A stretch of 64,000 nucleotides of DNA from Bacteroidia bacterium (GCA_023151315.1 JAKLJE010000005.1:1-64000); one strand, 5' to 3'. Positions 50,372 through 59,495 are shown, numbered from the stretch's first letter. Program-made: numbers and translations. Notes: generated from the letters alone by a model not told the origin.

Positions 50372-50929
50372 ATGTCTATCTCCAAAGAACTCAACGAACG
50401 TTGTCAAGGCAACTGCGAAATCTGCAGCTCTGCGCCTGCTGTGAATGAATATATCGTTTCTCCTAAAAAAGGAACTTCCATCAATGATAACGTTGCTTTG
50501 TGCGCAGGTTGCAATGCTGCGCTGGACGCTTCAAACTACAATGCTTTGAAAGGTTTTGCCGAAGGAAGCATCTGGAATCCCGTTGCGCCTTTACAGGCGT
50601 TGAGTTACCGTATTATTCAGGGAGCCGCAGGCGAAGAAGAAGCTGTTTCCGCTGCATCTTCTGCAGGACTTGATGAAGAAGTTATTCAGTGGGGAGCTTC
50701 TGCATTGATTCAGGCTCCGGTACACAAAGATGCTTTCGGGAATGTTCTGGAGAATGGCGATAACGTTGTACTTACCCAGGCACTTGATGTGAAAGGAACC
50801 AACTTCACTGCTTCAAAAGGAACAGTGGTGAAGAAAATCAAACTTGTTTCCGACAATCACGAGCACATTGAAGGAAAGATCAATGAGCAATCCATTGTGA
50901 TTCTTACCAAGTACGTGAAGAAGTCGTAA
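50372..50929 (+). CDS. PhnA/YjdM family zinc-ribbon protein
   Basis: The 185-residue protein has an N-terminal zinc ribbon (C10, C15 and C18 in CQGNCEICSS, then CAGC at about 43-46) and a C-terminal PhnA domain (DAFGNVLENGDNVVLTQALDVKG). Despite the name it is not part of C-P lyase; its role is unknown in general. It is transcribed alone, 93 bp after dabB and convergent with the SGNH-type gene. Confidence 0.88.
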   Translation: MSISKELNERCQGNCEICSSAPAVNEYIVSPKKGTSINDNVALCAGCNAALDASNYNALKGFAEGSIWNPVAPLQALSYRIIQGAAGEEEAVSAASSAGLDEEVIQWGASALIQAPVHKDAFGNVLENGDNVVLTQALDVKGTNFTASKGTVVKKIKLVSDNHEHIEGKINEQSIVILTKYVKKS

Positions 50930-50930
50930 A

Positions 50931-52184
50931 TCAATTACGAATCACCGCAACACACTTCATGTAAGTTCCTGTTCCCGTGTTCAAACGAACATGGTAAATT
51001 CCGTTCATCAAATCAGCTGTTGAAACTTCAGCTCTGTTGCCGTAACAAGTTTGTGTCTTCACAACTCTGCCTGCAACGTCAATGATTTCGATCTGCATTT
51101 CAGCAATGTTAACCGGAGCAATTACGTTGATCGCAGCATTAGCGCCGTAATAAACACGGAACTCATCATTGTTATGTATCGAAAGTCCTGCAGGAACAAT
51201 CTGCAAAGTGTCGCGGAGTGTATCGTAAAGACATCCGTTCCAGGTTACATGTTCCACCACATAACTTCCTGCTGAAGGAAAGGTGTACGTTTCGTTAGCG
51301 GAACCGGCAACAAAACCATTTCCGAAATTCCACTGATGCATCGCCATTGAAGCGTTCGCACTGAAATTGTAAGTCAATCCGGTTTGTGCAACTGATGTGA
51401 ATCCCGGATCAGCATAGTTCACATTAGTATTCCAAACGCTCATCGAATCGAATACAGTTGAAGCTGCAACTTGCTGCAGAAAATAAGCATCCGCGGTCGG
51501 CAAGGTTGACATAAATGGTAATCCTACCGGAGATTTACGGAACATAGTTGCATAGAAGACACATGCATTCAGATACGAACCATAAAGACTCGGATGACTT
51601 TCGTCAGCAACATAAAGATCAAAAGTTGGTGTTGTGGCGATAACGTTTCTCCATGCCTCACCGCAAGGTGCCGTAACTGCATTGTTGTCGTGTGCCATCT
51701 GAACATAACGTTCACGAAGCAATCCCTGCATTCCCAGATATGTGCACACCGGAGGCCATGCCGCGCAATTGGAAGCGTCACCGTTCTTTCTTCCCCAAGT
51801 CATGTAAAAAACAGTCTGCGAGCAGGAATCGTTAGCCTGAATAGCACTATCCAGAAACGAAGCATACGGAAATACGCTCGTGTTAACATAAGTCTGATTG
51901 AACGACGGTTCCTGACTTTGCGCCTGAACAACAACAAAATCCCAGGATTGCTGATTTATCAATTGCAATGATGTTGCGTTCTGCGAGTGCATCTGCAAAG
52001 TATAACCGCCGGGAGTATTGGAGTTGTACGTTACGGAATCACCTCCGGAAAGAGCTAACTGATATAACAGATCCGGAAGGTTGTTGGCGGCAGTATAAGA
52101 ATTCCCCAGCCAGAGTATGGATGTGGTCTGAGCCTGTACAAAGGTTGCCGTAAACAGTAGAATGAAAGTGTAAAATTTCTTCAT
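50931..52184 (-). CDS. Secreted SGNH-hydrolase-like (DUF4886-type) protein with PKD-like and T9SS domains
   Basis: From the ATG at 52184 the product has 417 residues: signal peptide (MKKFYTFILLFTATFVQAQ), an SGNH-like domain with the nucleophile segment LWLGNSYTAANNLP and the catalytic D-x-x-H segment VADESHPSLYGSY, a PKD-like domain (HQWNFGNGFVAGSA, about 305-318) and a T9SS type A sorting domain at the end. DUF4886-type proteins are probable esterases; the substrate is unknown. Upstream in-frame start at 52256 is unlikely because it adds residues before the signal peptide. Confidence 0.8.
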   Translation of the reverse strand: MKKFYTFILLFTATFVQAQTTSILWLGNSYTAANNLPDLLYQLALSGGDSVTYNSNTPGGYTLQMHSQNATSLQLINQQSWDFVVVQAQSQEPSFNQTYVNTSVFPYASFLDSAIQANDSCSQTVFYMTWGRKNGDASNCAAWPPVCTYLGMQGLLRERYVQMAHDNNAVTAPCGEAWRNVIATTPTFDLYVADESHPSLYGSYLNACVFYATMFRKSPVGLPFMSTLPTADAYFLQQVAASTVFDSMSVWNTNVNYADPGFTSVAQTGLTYNFSANASMAMHQWNFGNGFVAGSANETYTFPSAGSYVVEHVTWNGCLYDTLRDTLQIVPAGLSIHNNDEFRVYYGANAAINVIAPVNIAEMQIEIIDVAGRVVKTQTCYGNRAEVSTADLMNGIYHVRLNTGTGTYMKCVAVIRN

Positions 52185-52306
52185 GAGGTAAAGATACAAT
52201 TCAGGCTTCCGGGAATTGTATGAACTGCGTGTTAACTTTTGACCACAATTGACCATCCTTTACTCTATGTTAACCTGTCCAGAGCCAGCCGATTCTTTTC
52301 ACCCAC

Positions 52307-52393
52307 TTAACACAACATTGACATTTATGCGATTATTCCCCCGTTTTTAAGCTCCGAAAGCACCAAAACAGAGCGCCTTAACAGTTTCTTAAT
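52307..52393 (+). promoter_or_regulatory. Two predicted PHO-box-like sites upstream of the porin gene
   Basis: TTAACACAACATTGAC (52307-52322) and TTAACAGTTTCTTAAT (52378-52393) each hold two TTAAC-like words 11 bp apart. They lie 149-164 and 78-93 bp before the ATG at 52471. The porin is of the type induced by phosphate starvation in other bacteria. Confidence 0.5.
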
Positions 52394-52470
52394 ATTACAT
52401 ATACGTGCAGATAATGTGATGATAGGTTCTTTGCAGCGTATTCAGAAGTATAAATGGTAATAAAAAGAAA

Positions 52471-53679
52471 ATGAGAACCACAATTATAATCTTAACATTA
52501 TTGCTTAGTTGTCTGACAGGTACACACGCTCAAGTCACTGACAAATCTCCTCAGCTAAATTTTTCGAACGGACTTGGTATTGTAACCCCTGACAGCACTT
52601 TCTCAGTCAATTTCCGATTTCGTACTCAACTCAGAGCTTCATACAATACAAATTCTACTTCCGACTTCAGTGCATCGGAAATTGAAGCGCGAGTAAGAAG
52701 GTTGCGTTTACGAATGGAAGGCTTCGTTGTTAATCCGAAGTTCAATTATTATATACAACTTTCCTTTTCGAGAGGTGATATGGATTGGGTCGATAATGAC
52801 AATTCAGCTGTGAATTCAAGTCCAAACGTTGTGAGAGACGCGGTATTCATTTACAAGCCAAATTCACACCTCACATTCACATTCGGTCAAACAAAATTAC
52901 CGGGAAACCGTCAGCGCGTTGTTTCTTCAGGAGATCTGCAATTTGCTGACAGATCGATCGTGAATTCAACATTCAATATTGATCGTGATTTCGGACTGCA
53001 ATGTTCATATCAGAATAATATTTCGGGGTTGAATTATGTAGTGAAAGGAGCCGTGTCTTCAGGTGAAGGCAGAAATTCAGTGCTATCAGACGCGGGGCTG
53101 GCTTACACCGGAAGAGTCGAAATTCTCCCATTCGGTAAATTCACCAACAAAGGTGACTACTTCGAAGGAGATCTGGAGAGAGAGAAAACTCCGAAATTGT
53201 CCATTGCAGGAGGATATCATTACAATGAAAGCGCACAAAGAACTGCAGGTACATTAGGTAAAGATCTCTATGAGAAACGCAACCTGAGTGCCGTGATCGT
53301 AGATGTACTTTTTAAATATCAGGGATTCGCATTAAGTGCTGAGTACGTTACAAGAGATACGAAATCTCCGATTACGGTTAATTCTACAGGCGGGGAAAGA
53401 ATAATTTATGCGGGAGTTGGCAATATGGCCCAGATGAGTTACTTGTTCAAAAACAATTTTGAGATAGCGGCACGATACGCCATTGTTAAACCATACAGTT
53501 CTATTAACATGGAAGAACCGCAGAAGCAGGAAATGGGAATCGGAGTCACGAAGTACATGCGAAAACACAGAGTGAAATTTCAAGGGCAGCTCTTCTATTA
53601 CAAGAACGATAATCTGGCGACGAACAGTACAATTAATGACTACTTCAATGCACTTTTTCAGGTCGAGATCGGCATTTGA
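52471..53679 (+). CDS. OprP/OprO-type phosphate-selective porin
   Basis: The 402-residue outer-membrane protein has a signal peptide (ending THAQ) and a beta-barrel of porin OprP/O type: VNFRFRTQLRASYNTNS, RRLRLRMEGFVVNPKFNYYIQLSFSRGD, FIYKPNSHLTFTFGQTKLP and DFGLQCSYQNN match the family. OprP-type porins form anion channels for phosphate or polyphosphate. It is followed by a DUF47-PiT pair, and PHO-box-like sites precede it. The Arg/Lys selectivity residues cannot be assigned from sequence alone. Confidence 0.85.
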   Translation: MRTTIIILTLLLSCLTGTHAQVTDKSPQLNFSNGLGIVTPDSTFSVNFRFRTQLRASYNTNSTSDFSASEIEARVRRLRLRMEGFVVNPKFNYYIQLSFSRGDMDWVDNDNSAVNSSPNVVRDAVFIYKPNSHLTFTFGQTKLPGNRQRVVSSGDLQFADRSIVNSTFNIDRDFGLQCSYQNNISGLNYVVKGAVSSGEGRNSVLSDAGLAYTGRVEILPFGKFTNKGDYFEGDLEREKTPKLSIAGGYHYNESAQRTAGTLGKDLYEKRNLSAVIVDVLFKYQGFALSAEYVTRDTKSPITVNSTGGERIIYAGVGNMAQMSYLFKNNFEIAARYAIVKPYSSINMEEPQKQEMGIGVTKYMRKHRVKFQGQLFYYKNDNLATNSTINDYFNALFQVEIGI

Positions 53680-53765
53680 TAACCAAAGGCAATAAAGCGG
53701 CAAAGCTTCAATCTAAGTCAAATAGCTGGTTTTCAGGACCGTATTTACAAATGATCTATACACTG

Positions 53766-53781
53766 ATAACGTTAGCTTAAC
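53766..53781 (+). promoter_or_regulatory. Predicted PHO-box-like site upstream of the DUF47-PiT genes
   Basis: ATAACGTTAGCTTAAC has ATAAC and TTAAC words 11 bp apart, 57-72 bp before the start at 53838. Confidence 0.4.
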
Positions 53782-53837
53782 ATGACCATAGCAGTGTCCC
53801 GCTAATTTTGACAATAATCTAACACATTTGAATTCAT

Positions 53838-54473
53838 ATGGGCTTCCTCCAACTTCTTCTTCCTCGCGATCGTAAATTCTTCCCGCTCTTCGAGCAGGCG
53901 ACTGAAAACCTCGTAAAAGCATCTAAGGTTCTTGTTGAACTTGTAAACACTGCGCCTGAAAAGCGAAAAGAACTGATCAAGGAAATCGAGCATCTGGAAC
54001 ATACCGGAGATAACATCACACATCTCATTTTTAATGAGCTAGGAAGAAACTTCATCACGCCTTTCGACCGTGAAGATATTCACGCACTTGCTTCGGATAT
54101 CGATGACGTCCTGGATTTCATCCATGGTTCAGCAAAGCGCATTGACCTCTATAAAGTGACTGAGATTTCTGACTCAATCACAATGCTTGCCGATTGCATT
54201 CTGAAAGGTGCAATCGAACTAAACGTTGCAGTTAAGCATCTTGAGAACATGAAAGACATCAGCATCATCAAAGAAGCTTGTGTGAAAATCAACAGCCTTG
54301 AGAATCACGCTGACGATGTCTTCAACATGGGAATTGCAAGACTTTTCGAAGAAGAAAAAGACCCTATCAATATCATCAAGCTGAAAGAGATTCTTTCCGC
54401 TCTGGAAACTGCGACCGACAAGTGCGAAGATGCTGCCAATACGGTTCAAAGTATCCTTGTGAAGTACGCTTAA
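53838..54473 (+). CDS. DUF47 (PhoU-like) PiT accessory protein
   Basis: The 211-residue helical protein belongs to the DUF47/PhoU-like family: LLPRDRKFFPLFEQATENLVKASKVLVELV at the start and IEHLEHTGDNITHLIFNELGRNFITPFDREDIHALASDIDDVLDFI in the middle, the E/D-rich helices that bind metal in PhoU-like proteins. It precedes the PiT transporter gene by 36 bp, as is common in bacteria, and probably modulates it. It has no membrane segments. Confidence 0.93.
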   Translation: MGFLQLLLPRDRKFFPLFEQATENLVKASKVLVELVNTAPEKRKELIKEIEHLEHTGDNITHLIFNELGRNFITPFDREDIHALASDIDDVLDFIHGSAKRIDLYKVTEISDSITMLADCILKGAIELNVAVKHLENMKDISIIKEACVKINSLENHADDVFNMGIARLFEEEKDPINIIKLKEILSALETATDKCEDAANTVQSILVKYA

Positions 54474-54509
54474 TACCCAATTCAATTCACCCGTAAGACT
54501 TCTTAATTT

Positions 54510-55661
54510 ATGATGGGTATTCTGATAACAATTATCGTGCTTGCGATCGTGTTTGACCTGATCAACGGGTTTCATGACGCAGCAAACTCGATTGCTACCG
54601 TAGTTTCCACTAAAGTACTTACGCCATTTCAGGCTGTACTTTGGGCTGCGGTGTTCAACTTCATTGCGTTCTGGATTTTCGATTTGAAAGTTGCAGACAC
54701 GGTTGCAAAAACTGTACACAGCGATGCAATCAACCTGAATGTAATTTTCTCCGGACTTGTTGCCGCTATTTTCTGGAACCTCCTCACATGGTGGTACGGA
54801 ATTCCTTCAAGTTCTTCGCATACTCTAATTGGAGGATTCTCCGGAGCTGCAATTGCACACGCCGGCAGTTTATCCGTGGTCAATCAGGACAGCATTATCA
54901 AAACCTTCCTGTTTATTTTCCTCGCTCCGGTTATCGGTATGCTGATCGCCTACTTCCTTACAGTTTTAATCATCCATATCTGTAAGCGCGCAACACCGTC
55001 AAAAGCAGAACGATGGTTCAAACGATTACAGCTTGTTTCTTCAGCTGCTTTCAGTATCGGCCACGGCGGCAGCGATTCACAAAAGGTAATGGGTATCATC
55101 GCCGCTGCACTGATTGTATTCAACAGCTACATGATCAAAACTGATCCGGATTTCAAACTGGATTCATGGAACACGATACAGTATGCATATGAAGATGAAG
55201 TGACAAAAGAAAAAATCACACTTCCGGAAGGCGTAACTTATGCGGATTATAAAAAAGAATTCAAAGAGAAGTACGGCCACAACCTGAAAGAGAAAATCAA
55301 ACATATTCCGAACTGGGTACCACTGATCTGTTATTCTGCAATCGGACTCGGAACTATGATGGGTGGATGGAGAATTGTGAAAACGATGGGAACGAAAATC
55401 ACCAAGGTAACTCCGCTTGAAGGTGTTGCTGCAGAATCGGCCGGTGCAATTACATTGTACGGTGTTTCTCAAGGACTCGGTGTTCCTGTTTCCACCACGC
55501 ACACCATTACCGGATCGATTATCGGTGTGGGCATGACCAAACGACTCAGCGCAGTACGTTGGGGTGTTACTACCAACCTGCTTTGGGCATGGATTCTTAC
55601 CATTCCTGTGTCGGGCGCAGTTGGAGCTATTACCTACTTCATCATGCGTGCAGTAAGTTAA
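54510..55661 (+). CDS. Inorganic phosphate transporter, PiT family
   Basis: The 383-residue membrane protein imports phosphate with protons or cations. The two PiT signatures are visible: NGFHDAANSIATVVSTKVLTP near residue 18 and GVPVSTTHTITGSIIGVGMTKR near residue 325. About ten hydrophobic segments surround a soluble loop of about 75 residues (215-290). It is co-oriented with the DUF47 gene and ends at a terminator. An alternative ATG lies one codon later. Confidence 0.93.
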   Translation: MMGILITIIVLAIVFDLINGFHDAANSIATVVSTKVLTPFQAVLWAAVFNFIAFWIFDLKVADTVAKTVHSDAINLNVIFSGLVAAIFWNLLTWWYGIPSSSSHTLIGGFSGAAIAHAGSLSVVNQDSIIKTFLFIFLAPVIGMLIAYFLTVLIIHICKRATPSKAERWFKRLQLVSSAAFSIGHGGSDSQKVMGIIAAALIVFNSYMIKTDPDFKLDSWNTIQYAYEDEVTKEKITLPEGVTYADYKKEFKEKYGHNLKEKIKHIPNWVPLICYSAIGLGTMMGGWRIVKTMGTKITKVTPLEGVAAESAGAITLYGVSQGLGVPVSTTHTITGSIIGVGMTKRLSAVRWGVTTNLLWAWILTIPVSGAVGAITYFIMRAVS

Positions 55662-55683
55662 TCTGCCCCGTAAATGATAAATG

Positions 55684-55712
55684 AAGCTGATCGGAAACGG
55701 TCAGCTTTTTTT
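55684..55712 (+). terminator. Terminator after the PiT gene
   Basis: AAGCTGA and TCAGCTT pair around TCGGAAACGG, followed by T residues, 22 bp after the stop codon. Confidence 0.85.
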
Positions 55713-55747
55713 ATTTCCCGAGCGGAAATATTCTCCAACTTTGCAAC

Positions 55748-56728
55748 ATGCAGGTAAACGCCGAAAATATTTTCAATGTCACCAACGATTCTTTCGCTGA
55801 TTTGGCACTGAACGTTTTTCGTTTTCAATACACGAATAACGAAGTATATCGTGCGTTCTGCAATGGTCTTCGGCGCACACCCGAACAAGTAAATTCCGTT
55901 GATGCGATCCCGTTTCTGCCGGTTGAATTTTACAAAACCCACCGCGTTGTCAGCGGCAATGCTCCTGCCGAAATTGTATTCTCCAGCAGTGGTACCACCG
56001 GCAGTGTAACAAGCCGGCATGAAGTAAGTGATGTCTCCATTTATCTCCGCAGTCTGACAGAATGTTTCCGTTTTGCGTACGGCAATCCCGAAGACTGGAC
56101 ATTCCTTTTTCTGCTTCCCGGATATATGGATCGTGATGGTTCATCTCTTGTGTACATGGCGGAAAAACTTCGTGGAATGAGTCGCAGTACTTCTTCAGGA
56201 TTTTATCTGCGCAATCACGAAGAACTCAATGCACAACTCACACAACTGCGCAACACGGATCAGAAAGTGATGTTACTCGGTGTAACCTACGCCCTGCTCG
56301 ATCACGCAGAAAAATTTCCGATTCAATTTCCGGAACTCACCGTTATGGAAACCGGAGGTATGAAAGGAAAGAGGAAAGAAATGACACGTGAAGAATTGCA
56401 TTCGGTTCTTGCACCTGCATTCGGTGTAAAGTCAATTCACTCGGAATACGGTATGACAGAATTACTTTCCCAGGCATATTCAAAAGGTCAGGGGATTTAT
56501 TCATGTCCGCCATGGATGCGCATTCGCATTCGTGAAACACATGATCCGTTTTCAATAGCAGCAACAGGCAAAACAGGCGGCATCAACATCATTGATCTTG
56601 CGAACATTAACAGCTGCAGTTTCATCAGCACATCTGATCTGGGGAAGTTGCACACTGACGGCACGTTCGAAGTATTGGGAAGATTTGATCATTCTGATCT
56701 TCGCGGATGCAATCTCATGGTGGAATAA
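55748..56728 (+). CDS. LuxE/PaaK-type acyl-protein synthetase-like protein
   Basis: The 326-residue protein has the adenylation-type nucleotide motif FSSSGTTGS (about residues 78-86), the LuxE-like segment LPVEFYKTHRV and the later SEYGMTELLSQAYS segment (about 235-248). LuxE proteins activate fatty acids as acyl-AMP and transfer the acyl group to a protein Cys. No lux genes are near. Relatives in Bacteroidota are commonly found outside luminescence loci, with unknown substrates. CAACTTTG, a near -7 match, ends four bases before the ATG. Confidence 0.85.
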   Translation: MQVNAENIFNVTNDSFADLALNVFRFQYTNNEVYRAFCNGLRRTPEQVNSVDAIPFLPVEFYKTHRVVSGNAPAEIVFSSSGTTGSVTSRHEVSDVSIYLRSLTECFRFAYGNPEDWTFLFLLPGYMDRDGSSLVYMAEKLRGMSRSTSSGFYLRNHEELNAQLTQLRNTDQKVMLLGVTYALLDHAEKFPIQFPELTVMETGGMKGKRKEMTREELHSVLAPAFGVKSIHSEYGMTELLSQAYSKGQGIYSCPPWMRIRIRETHDPFSIAATGKTGGINIIDLANINSCSFISTSDLGKLHTDGTFEVLGRFDHSDLRGCNLMVE

Positions 56729-56817
56729 AGATTGCTTTCTCCATCCATTTACGCCAGGAAATCCACCGCTTGTAAAATCCGCAACACCTCTTCCGGGATA
56801 ATTCACTAAACTTCGGT

Positions 56818-57183
56818 ATGAAACTCGCAGTCGTTGTTTTATCCGCACTCACGTTTTTTCTGACTTCATGCAAGAAGGATGTTCCTACTGTGAAAGTCAC
56901 TTACATTGTGCGTGAACTTTCTCAGTCAGTGCCGGAATATTCAATAACATACACCGGCGATATTTCCGGCGGTAGTAATGTTGCATCCAACAACGACAAC
57001 TATTGGAGTTCGGATGTACTTGAATTAAAGCAAGGACAATTTGTTTCGTTGAAATCAGAATGCTCCGATCCGGAATATCAGATCAAACTCACCATCAACG
57101 TGAACGGACAAATCTGGAAAGAAGAAACCTTCTCAAATCCGAATGGATCTCTCACCGTGAGTGGAAATCTTCCTGCAGAATAA
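56818..57183 (+). CDS. Small lipoprotein of unknown function
   Basis: The 121-residue product has a lipoprotein signal (MKLAVVVLSALTFFLTSC, lipobox LTSC, C18). The mature part is beta-rich (VKVTYIVRELSQSVPEYSITYTGDISG) and resembles small Bacteroidota lipoproteins, with no named family. It lies 89 bp after the LuxE-like gene on the same strand and is convergent with trpS, 2 bp apart. Confidence 0.7.
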   Translation: MKLAVVVLSALTFFLTSCKKDVPTVKVTYIVRELSQSVPEYSITYTGDISGGSNVASNNDNYWSSDVLELKQGQFVSLKSECSDPEYQIKLTINVNGQIWKEETFSNPNGSLTVSGNLPAE

Positions 57184-57185
57184 AA

Positions 57186-58157
57186 TCAGAATCCTGTTGC
57201 TTTACGCACACGATCAAGAACCGGCGTTCCGATAGCACGGGCTTTATCAGCACCTTTCTTCAATTCACTTTCCAGCATCGCCTTATCGTTCATGAAACGA
57301 TTATACGCATCGCGCTGTTCTTTAAACTTATCCAGTATAAGTTCAAGCAACGCAGTCTTCGCGTGACCATATCCGAATCCGCCTGCAAGGTATTTTGCAC
57401 GAATATCGGCCACCTGTTCAGGTGTACCCAGCAGTTTGTAGAGCGCAAATACATTGTCAGTATCCGGATTCTTCGGTGCTTCCAGCGGAGTTGAATCAGT
57501 CACAATACTCATCACTGTTTTCTTCAACTCTTTCTCCGGAAGGAAAATGTTGATGAAGTTATTGTACGACTTGCTCATTTTTCTGCCGTCCGTTCCCGGA
57601 ATCACCATCACGTTTTCATCAATCTTTTCCTGCGGCACAACGAATATTTCCTGCTGATAATGATGATTCATTTTCTCAGCGAGATCGCGAGTGAACTCCA
57701 CATGCTGCTTCTGATCTTTCCCGACAGGAACAATGTTCGTATCGTACATCAGAATATCTGCAGCCATCAGCACCGGATACGTAAACAAGCCTGCATTCAC
57801 ATCGGCAAGATTCTCGGATTTATCCTTGAAAGAATGCGCCAGCTGCAATCGCTGGTACGACATGAAACAACTCAGGTACCATGTTAATTCACATACTTCC
57901 GGAACAGCACTTTGCTTGAAGAGAATGTTGCGATCTGTATCAAACCCGAATGCAAGCCATGTTGCGGCAACGGCATAACGGCTTTCACGACGAAACTCCG
58001 CGTCTTTAATTGAAGTGAGTGAATGCAAATCAGCAATGAAATAGATGCTGTTGTTTGCAGGATCCTTCGACATTTCGATTGCAGGAATAATTGCGCCCAG
58101 CAAATTTCCCAAATGCGGAATATTACTGCTCTGAATGCCTGTAAGTATGCGTGCCAT
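57186..58157 (-). CDS. trpS: Tryptophanyl-tRNA synthetase
   Basis: The 323-residue class I synthetase charges tRNA-Trp. The HIGH-type motif is SSNIPHLGNLLGA (HLGN, residues 15-18) and the KMSKS motif is present exactly (GRKMSKSYNN, about 190). Length is normal for a bacterial TrpRS. A -7 box (TAACTTTG on the minus strand) lies about 20 bp upstream. Confidence 0.95.
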   Translation of the reverse strand: MARILTGIQSSNIPHLGNLLGAIIPAIEMSKDPANNSIYFIADLHSLTSIKDAEFRRESRYAVAATWLAFGFDTDRNILFKQSAVPEVCELTWYLSCFMSYQRLQLAHSFKDKSENLADVNAGLFTYPVLMAADILMYDTNIVPVGKDQKQHVEFTRDLAEKMNHHYQQEIFVVPQEKIDENVMVIPGTDGRKMSKSYNNFINIFLPEKELKKTVMSIVTDSTPLEAPKNPDTDNVFALYKLLGTPEQVADIRAKYLAGGFGYGHAKTALLELILDKFKEQRDAYNRFMNDKAMLESELKKGADKARAIGTPVLDRVRKATGF

Positions 58158-58191
58158 AAATCAGATTTAGGTGACAAAGTTATAAATTCAT

Positions 58192-58241
58192 GATTCAATA
58201 CTTCAAATGATACAATGATTCAATAGTTCAAATGATACAAT
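58192..58241. repeat. 25-bp tandem duplication upstream of trpS
   Basis: GATTCAATA(C/G)TTCAAATGATACAAT occurs twice in tandem, at 58192-58216 and 58217-58241, with one difference. A shorter TTGA(A/G)CATTG direct repeat follows at 58295-58320. The spacer between trpS and plsC is AT-rich and otherwise featureless. Confidence 0.85.
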
Positions 58242-58329
58242 TAAACTATGCTTCAAGTACAATGGAATGGCTGATAGTTTGATAATTGACTCCTTTGAGC
58301 ATTGTCTAATTTGAACATTGAATCATCTG

Positions 58330-59088
58330 ATGAAGTATCTTTACCGCATGTTCTCCCATTACGCAGGAATCATTCCGCGTGCACTCTGGAAAATTTTCTT
58401 TATCCTGAATTTCGTGATCGGGCTGATCATTCTGTATCCTGTATTTTTCATTCTGCTGATTCCGAAATCGCGATATAACGCTGCTTTCTCGCTCATGAGA
58501 TTCTGGGCACATTGGGTTGCAATCATTCCCGGAATAATTCCGAGGGTAACGCGTAAGTCTGCTCTTCCCGATGGACCGTGCATTTATGTTGCCAACCACG
58601 CTTCGTACCTCGACATTGTACTTTCATACGTTGCCATTCCGAATTACTTCGTTTACATGGGCAAGGCGGAAATAGATAAAGCGCCTTTGTTAAGGATTTT
58701 CTTCCGCGATATGAATATCTACGTTGACAGAAAAAGTCGTGCCGGTTCCTATGCCGCCTTCGTCGCTGCAGGTAAAAAGCTTACCATGGGCGAAAGCGTA
58801 TTCATCTACCCGGAAGGAACCATTGAATCCAAAGGGCAATTGAAACCGTTCAAGAACGGTGCATTCCGCATGGCCATTGAAAACCAAGTTCCGATTGTGC
58901 CCATCACATTCAAAAACAACTGGAAACTTCTCCAAAACGGCGGTTTCTTTAAAGCTTCCGGTCGACCCGGAATTGCCGAAATCATAGTTCATGAACCTAT
59001 CGAAACCCGAGGCATGACAGAAGCAGATTTGGTATCTTTGCGCCATCAGGTTCGAGAAATCATTGCAGCCGATCTGAAATCAAGATGA
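58330..59088 (+). CDS. 1-acyl-sn-glycerol-3-phosphate acyltransferase (PlsC family)
   Basis: The 252-residue membrane-bound acyltransferase makes phosphatidic acid. It has an N-terminal hydrophobic helix (about 20-45), the HX4D motif NHASYLD and the FIYPEGTIES motif (both in the middle of the protein), and PIVPITFKNNW. I use ATG 58330 rather than a TTG four codons upstream. The stop overlaps gatC in ATGA fashion, so the two genes are coupled. Confidence 0.9.
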   Translation: MKYLYRMFSHYAGIIPRALWKIFFILNFVIGLIILYPVFFILLIPKSRYNAAFSLMRFWAHWVAIIPGIIPRVTRKSALPDGPCIYVANHASYLDIVLSYVAIPNYFVYMGKAEIDKAPLLRIFFRDMNIYVDRKSRAGSYAAFVAAGKKLTMGESVFIYPEGTIESKGQLKPFKNGAFRMAIENQVPIVPITFKNNWKLLQNGGFFKASGRPGIAEIIVHEPIETRGMTEADLVSLRHQVREIIAADLKSR

Positions 59089-59378
59089 AAGTAGACAGCA
59101 AAACAGTACGCGACATTGCTCACCTTGCACGACTTGAATTCGATGCACAGGGAGAGGAAAAGATGATCACTGACATGAATCGTATGATCGGATTCGTGGA
59201 AAAACTGGGAGAACTCAATACAGATGGAATTGAGCCGCTGATCTACATGACGGACGAAGTGAATCGTCTGCGTGAAGACGAAGTGAAAGAACCTTTGCCG
59301 CACAAAGCCGTATTGATGAACGCTCCGAAACACGATTCAGATTACTTCAAAGTACCTAAAGTGGTAGATAAGAAGTAA
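59085..59378 (+). CDS. gatC: Asp/Glu-tRNA amidotransferase subunit C
   Basis: The 97-residue protein is GatC of the GatCAB complex, which converts misacylated Glu-tRNA-Gln or Asp-tRNA-Asn to the correct amide form. VRDIAHLARLEFDAQGEEKMITDMNRMIGFVEKLGELNTDGIEPL is the family pattern. gatA and gatB are not adjacent in this window, usual for Bacteroidota. It overlaps plsC by four bases. Confidence 0.93.
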   Translation: MKVDSKTVRDIAHLARLEFDAQGEEKMITDMNRMIGFVEKLGELNTDGIEPLIYMTDEVNRLREDEVKEPLPHKAVLMNAPKHDSDYFKVPKVVDKK

Positions 59379-59473
59379 CAGTCGGAATTACCGCGTCTCC
59401 ATTATCAAATCATTTTTCATTTTTACCTGATTCCTGTCATCCGGCCGGACCCGATTTGCTGCGGAATGAACTG

Positions 59474-59481
59474 TATTTTTG
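59474..59481 (+). promoter_or_regulatory. -7 box (TATTTTTG) before the gamma-family PLP enzyme gene
   Basis: TATTTTTG matches the -7 consensus and lies between the in-frame ATG at 59466 and the preferred ATG at 59496, which argues against the first. Confidence 0.45.
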
Positions 59482-59495
59482 TCATCTCAAAAGCA

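Noticed and set aside
50372-50929. Phosphonate C-P lyase function for the PhnA-family gene
   Set aside because: PhnA/YjdM proteins are not part of the C-P lyase complex and no other phn genes are present.
55748-56728. Bioluminescence (lux) locus
   Set aside because: Only a LuxE-like gene is present; luxA, luxB, luxC and luxD are absent.
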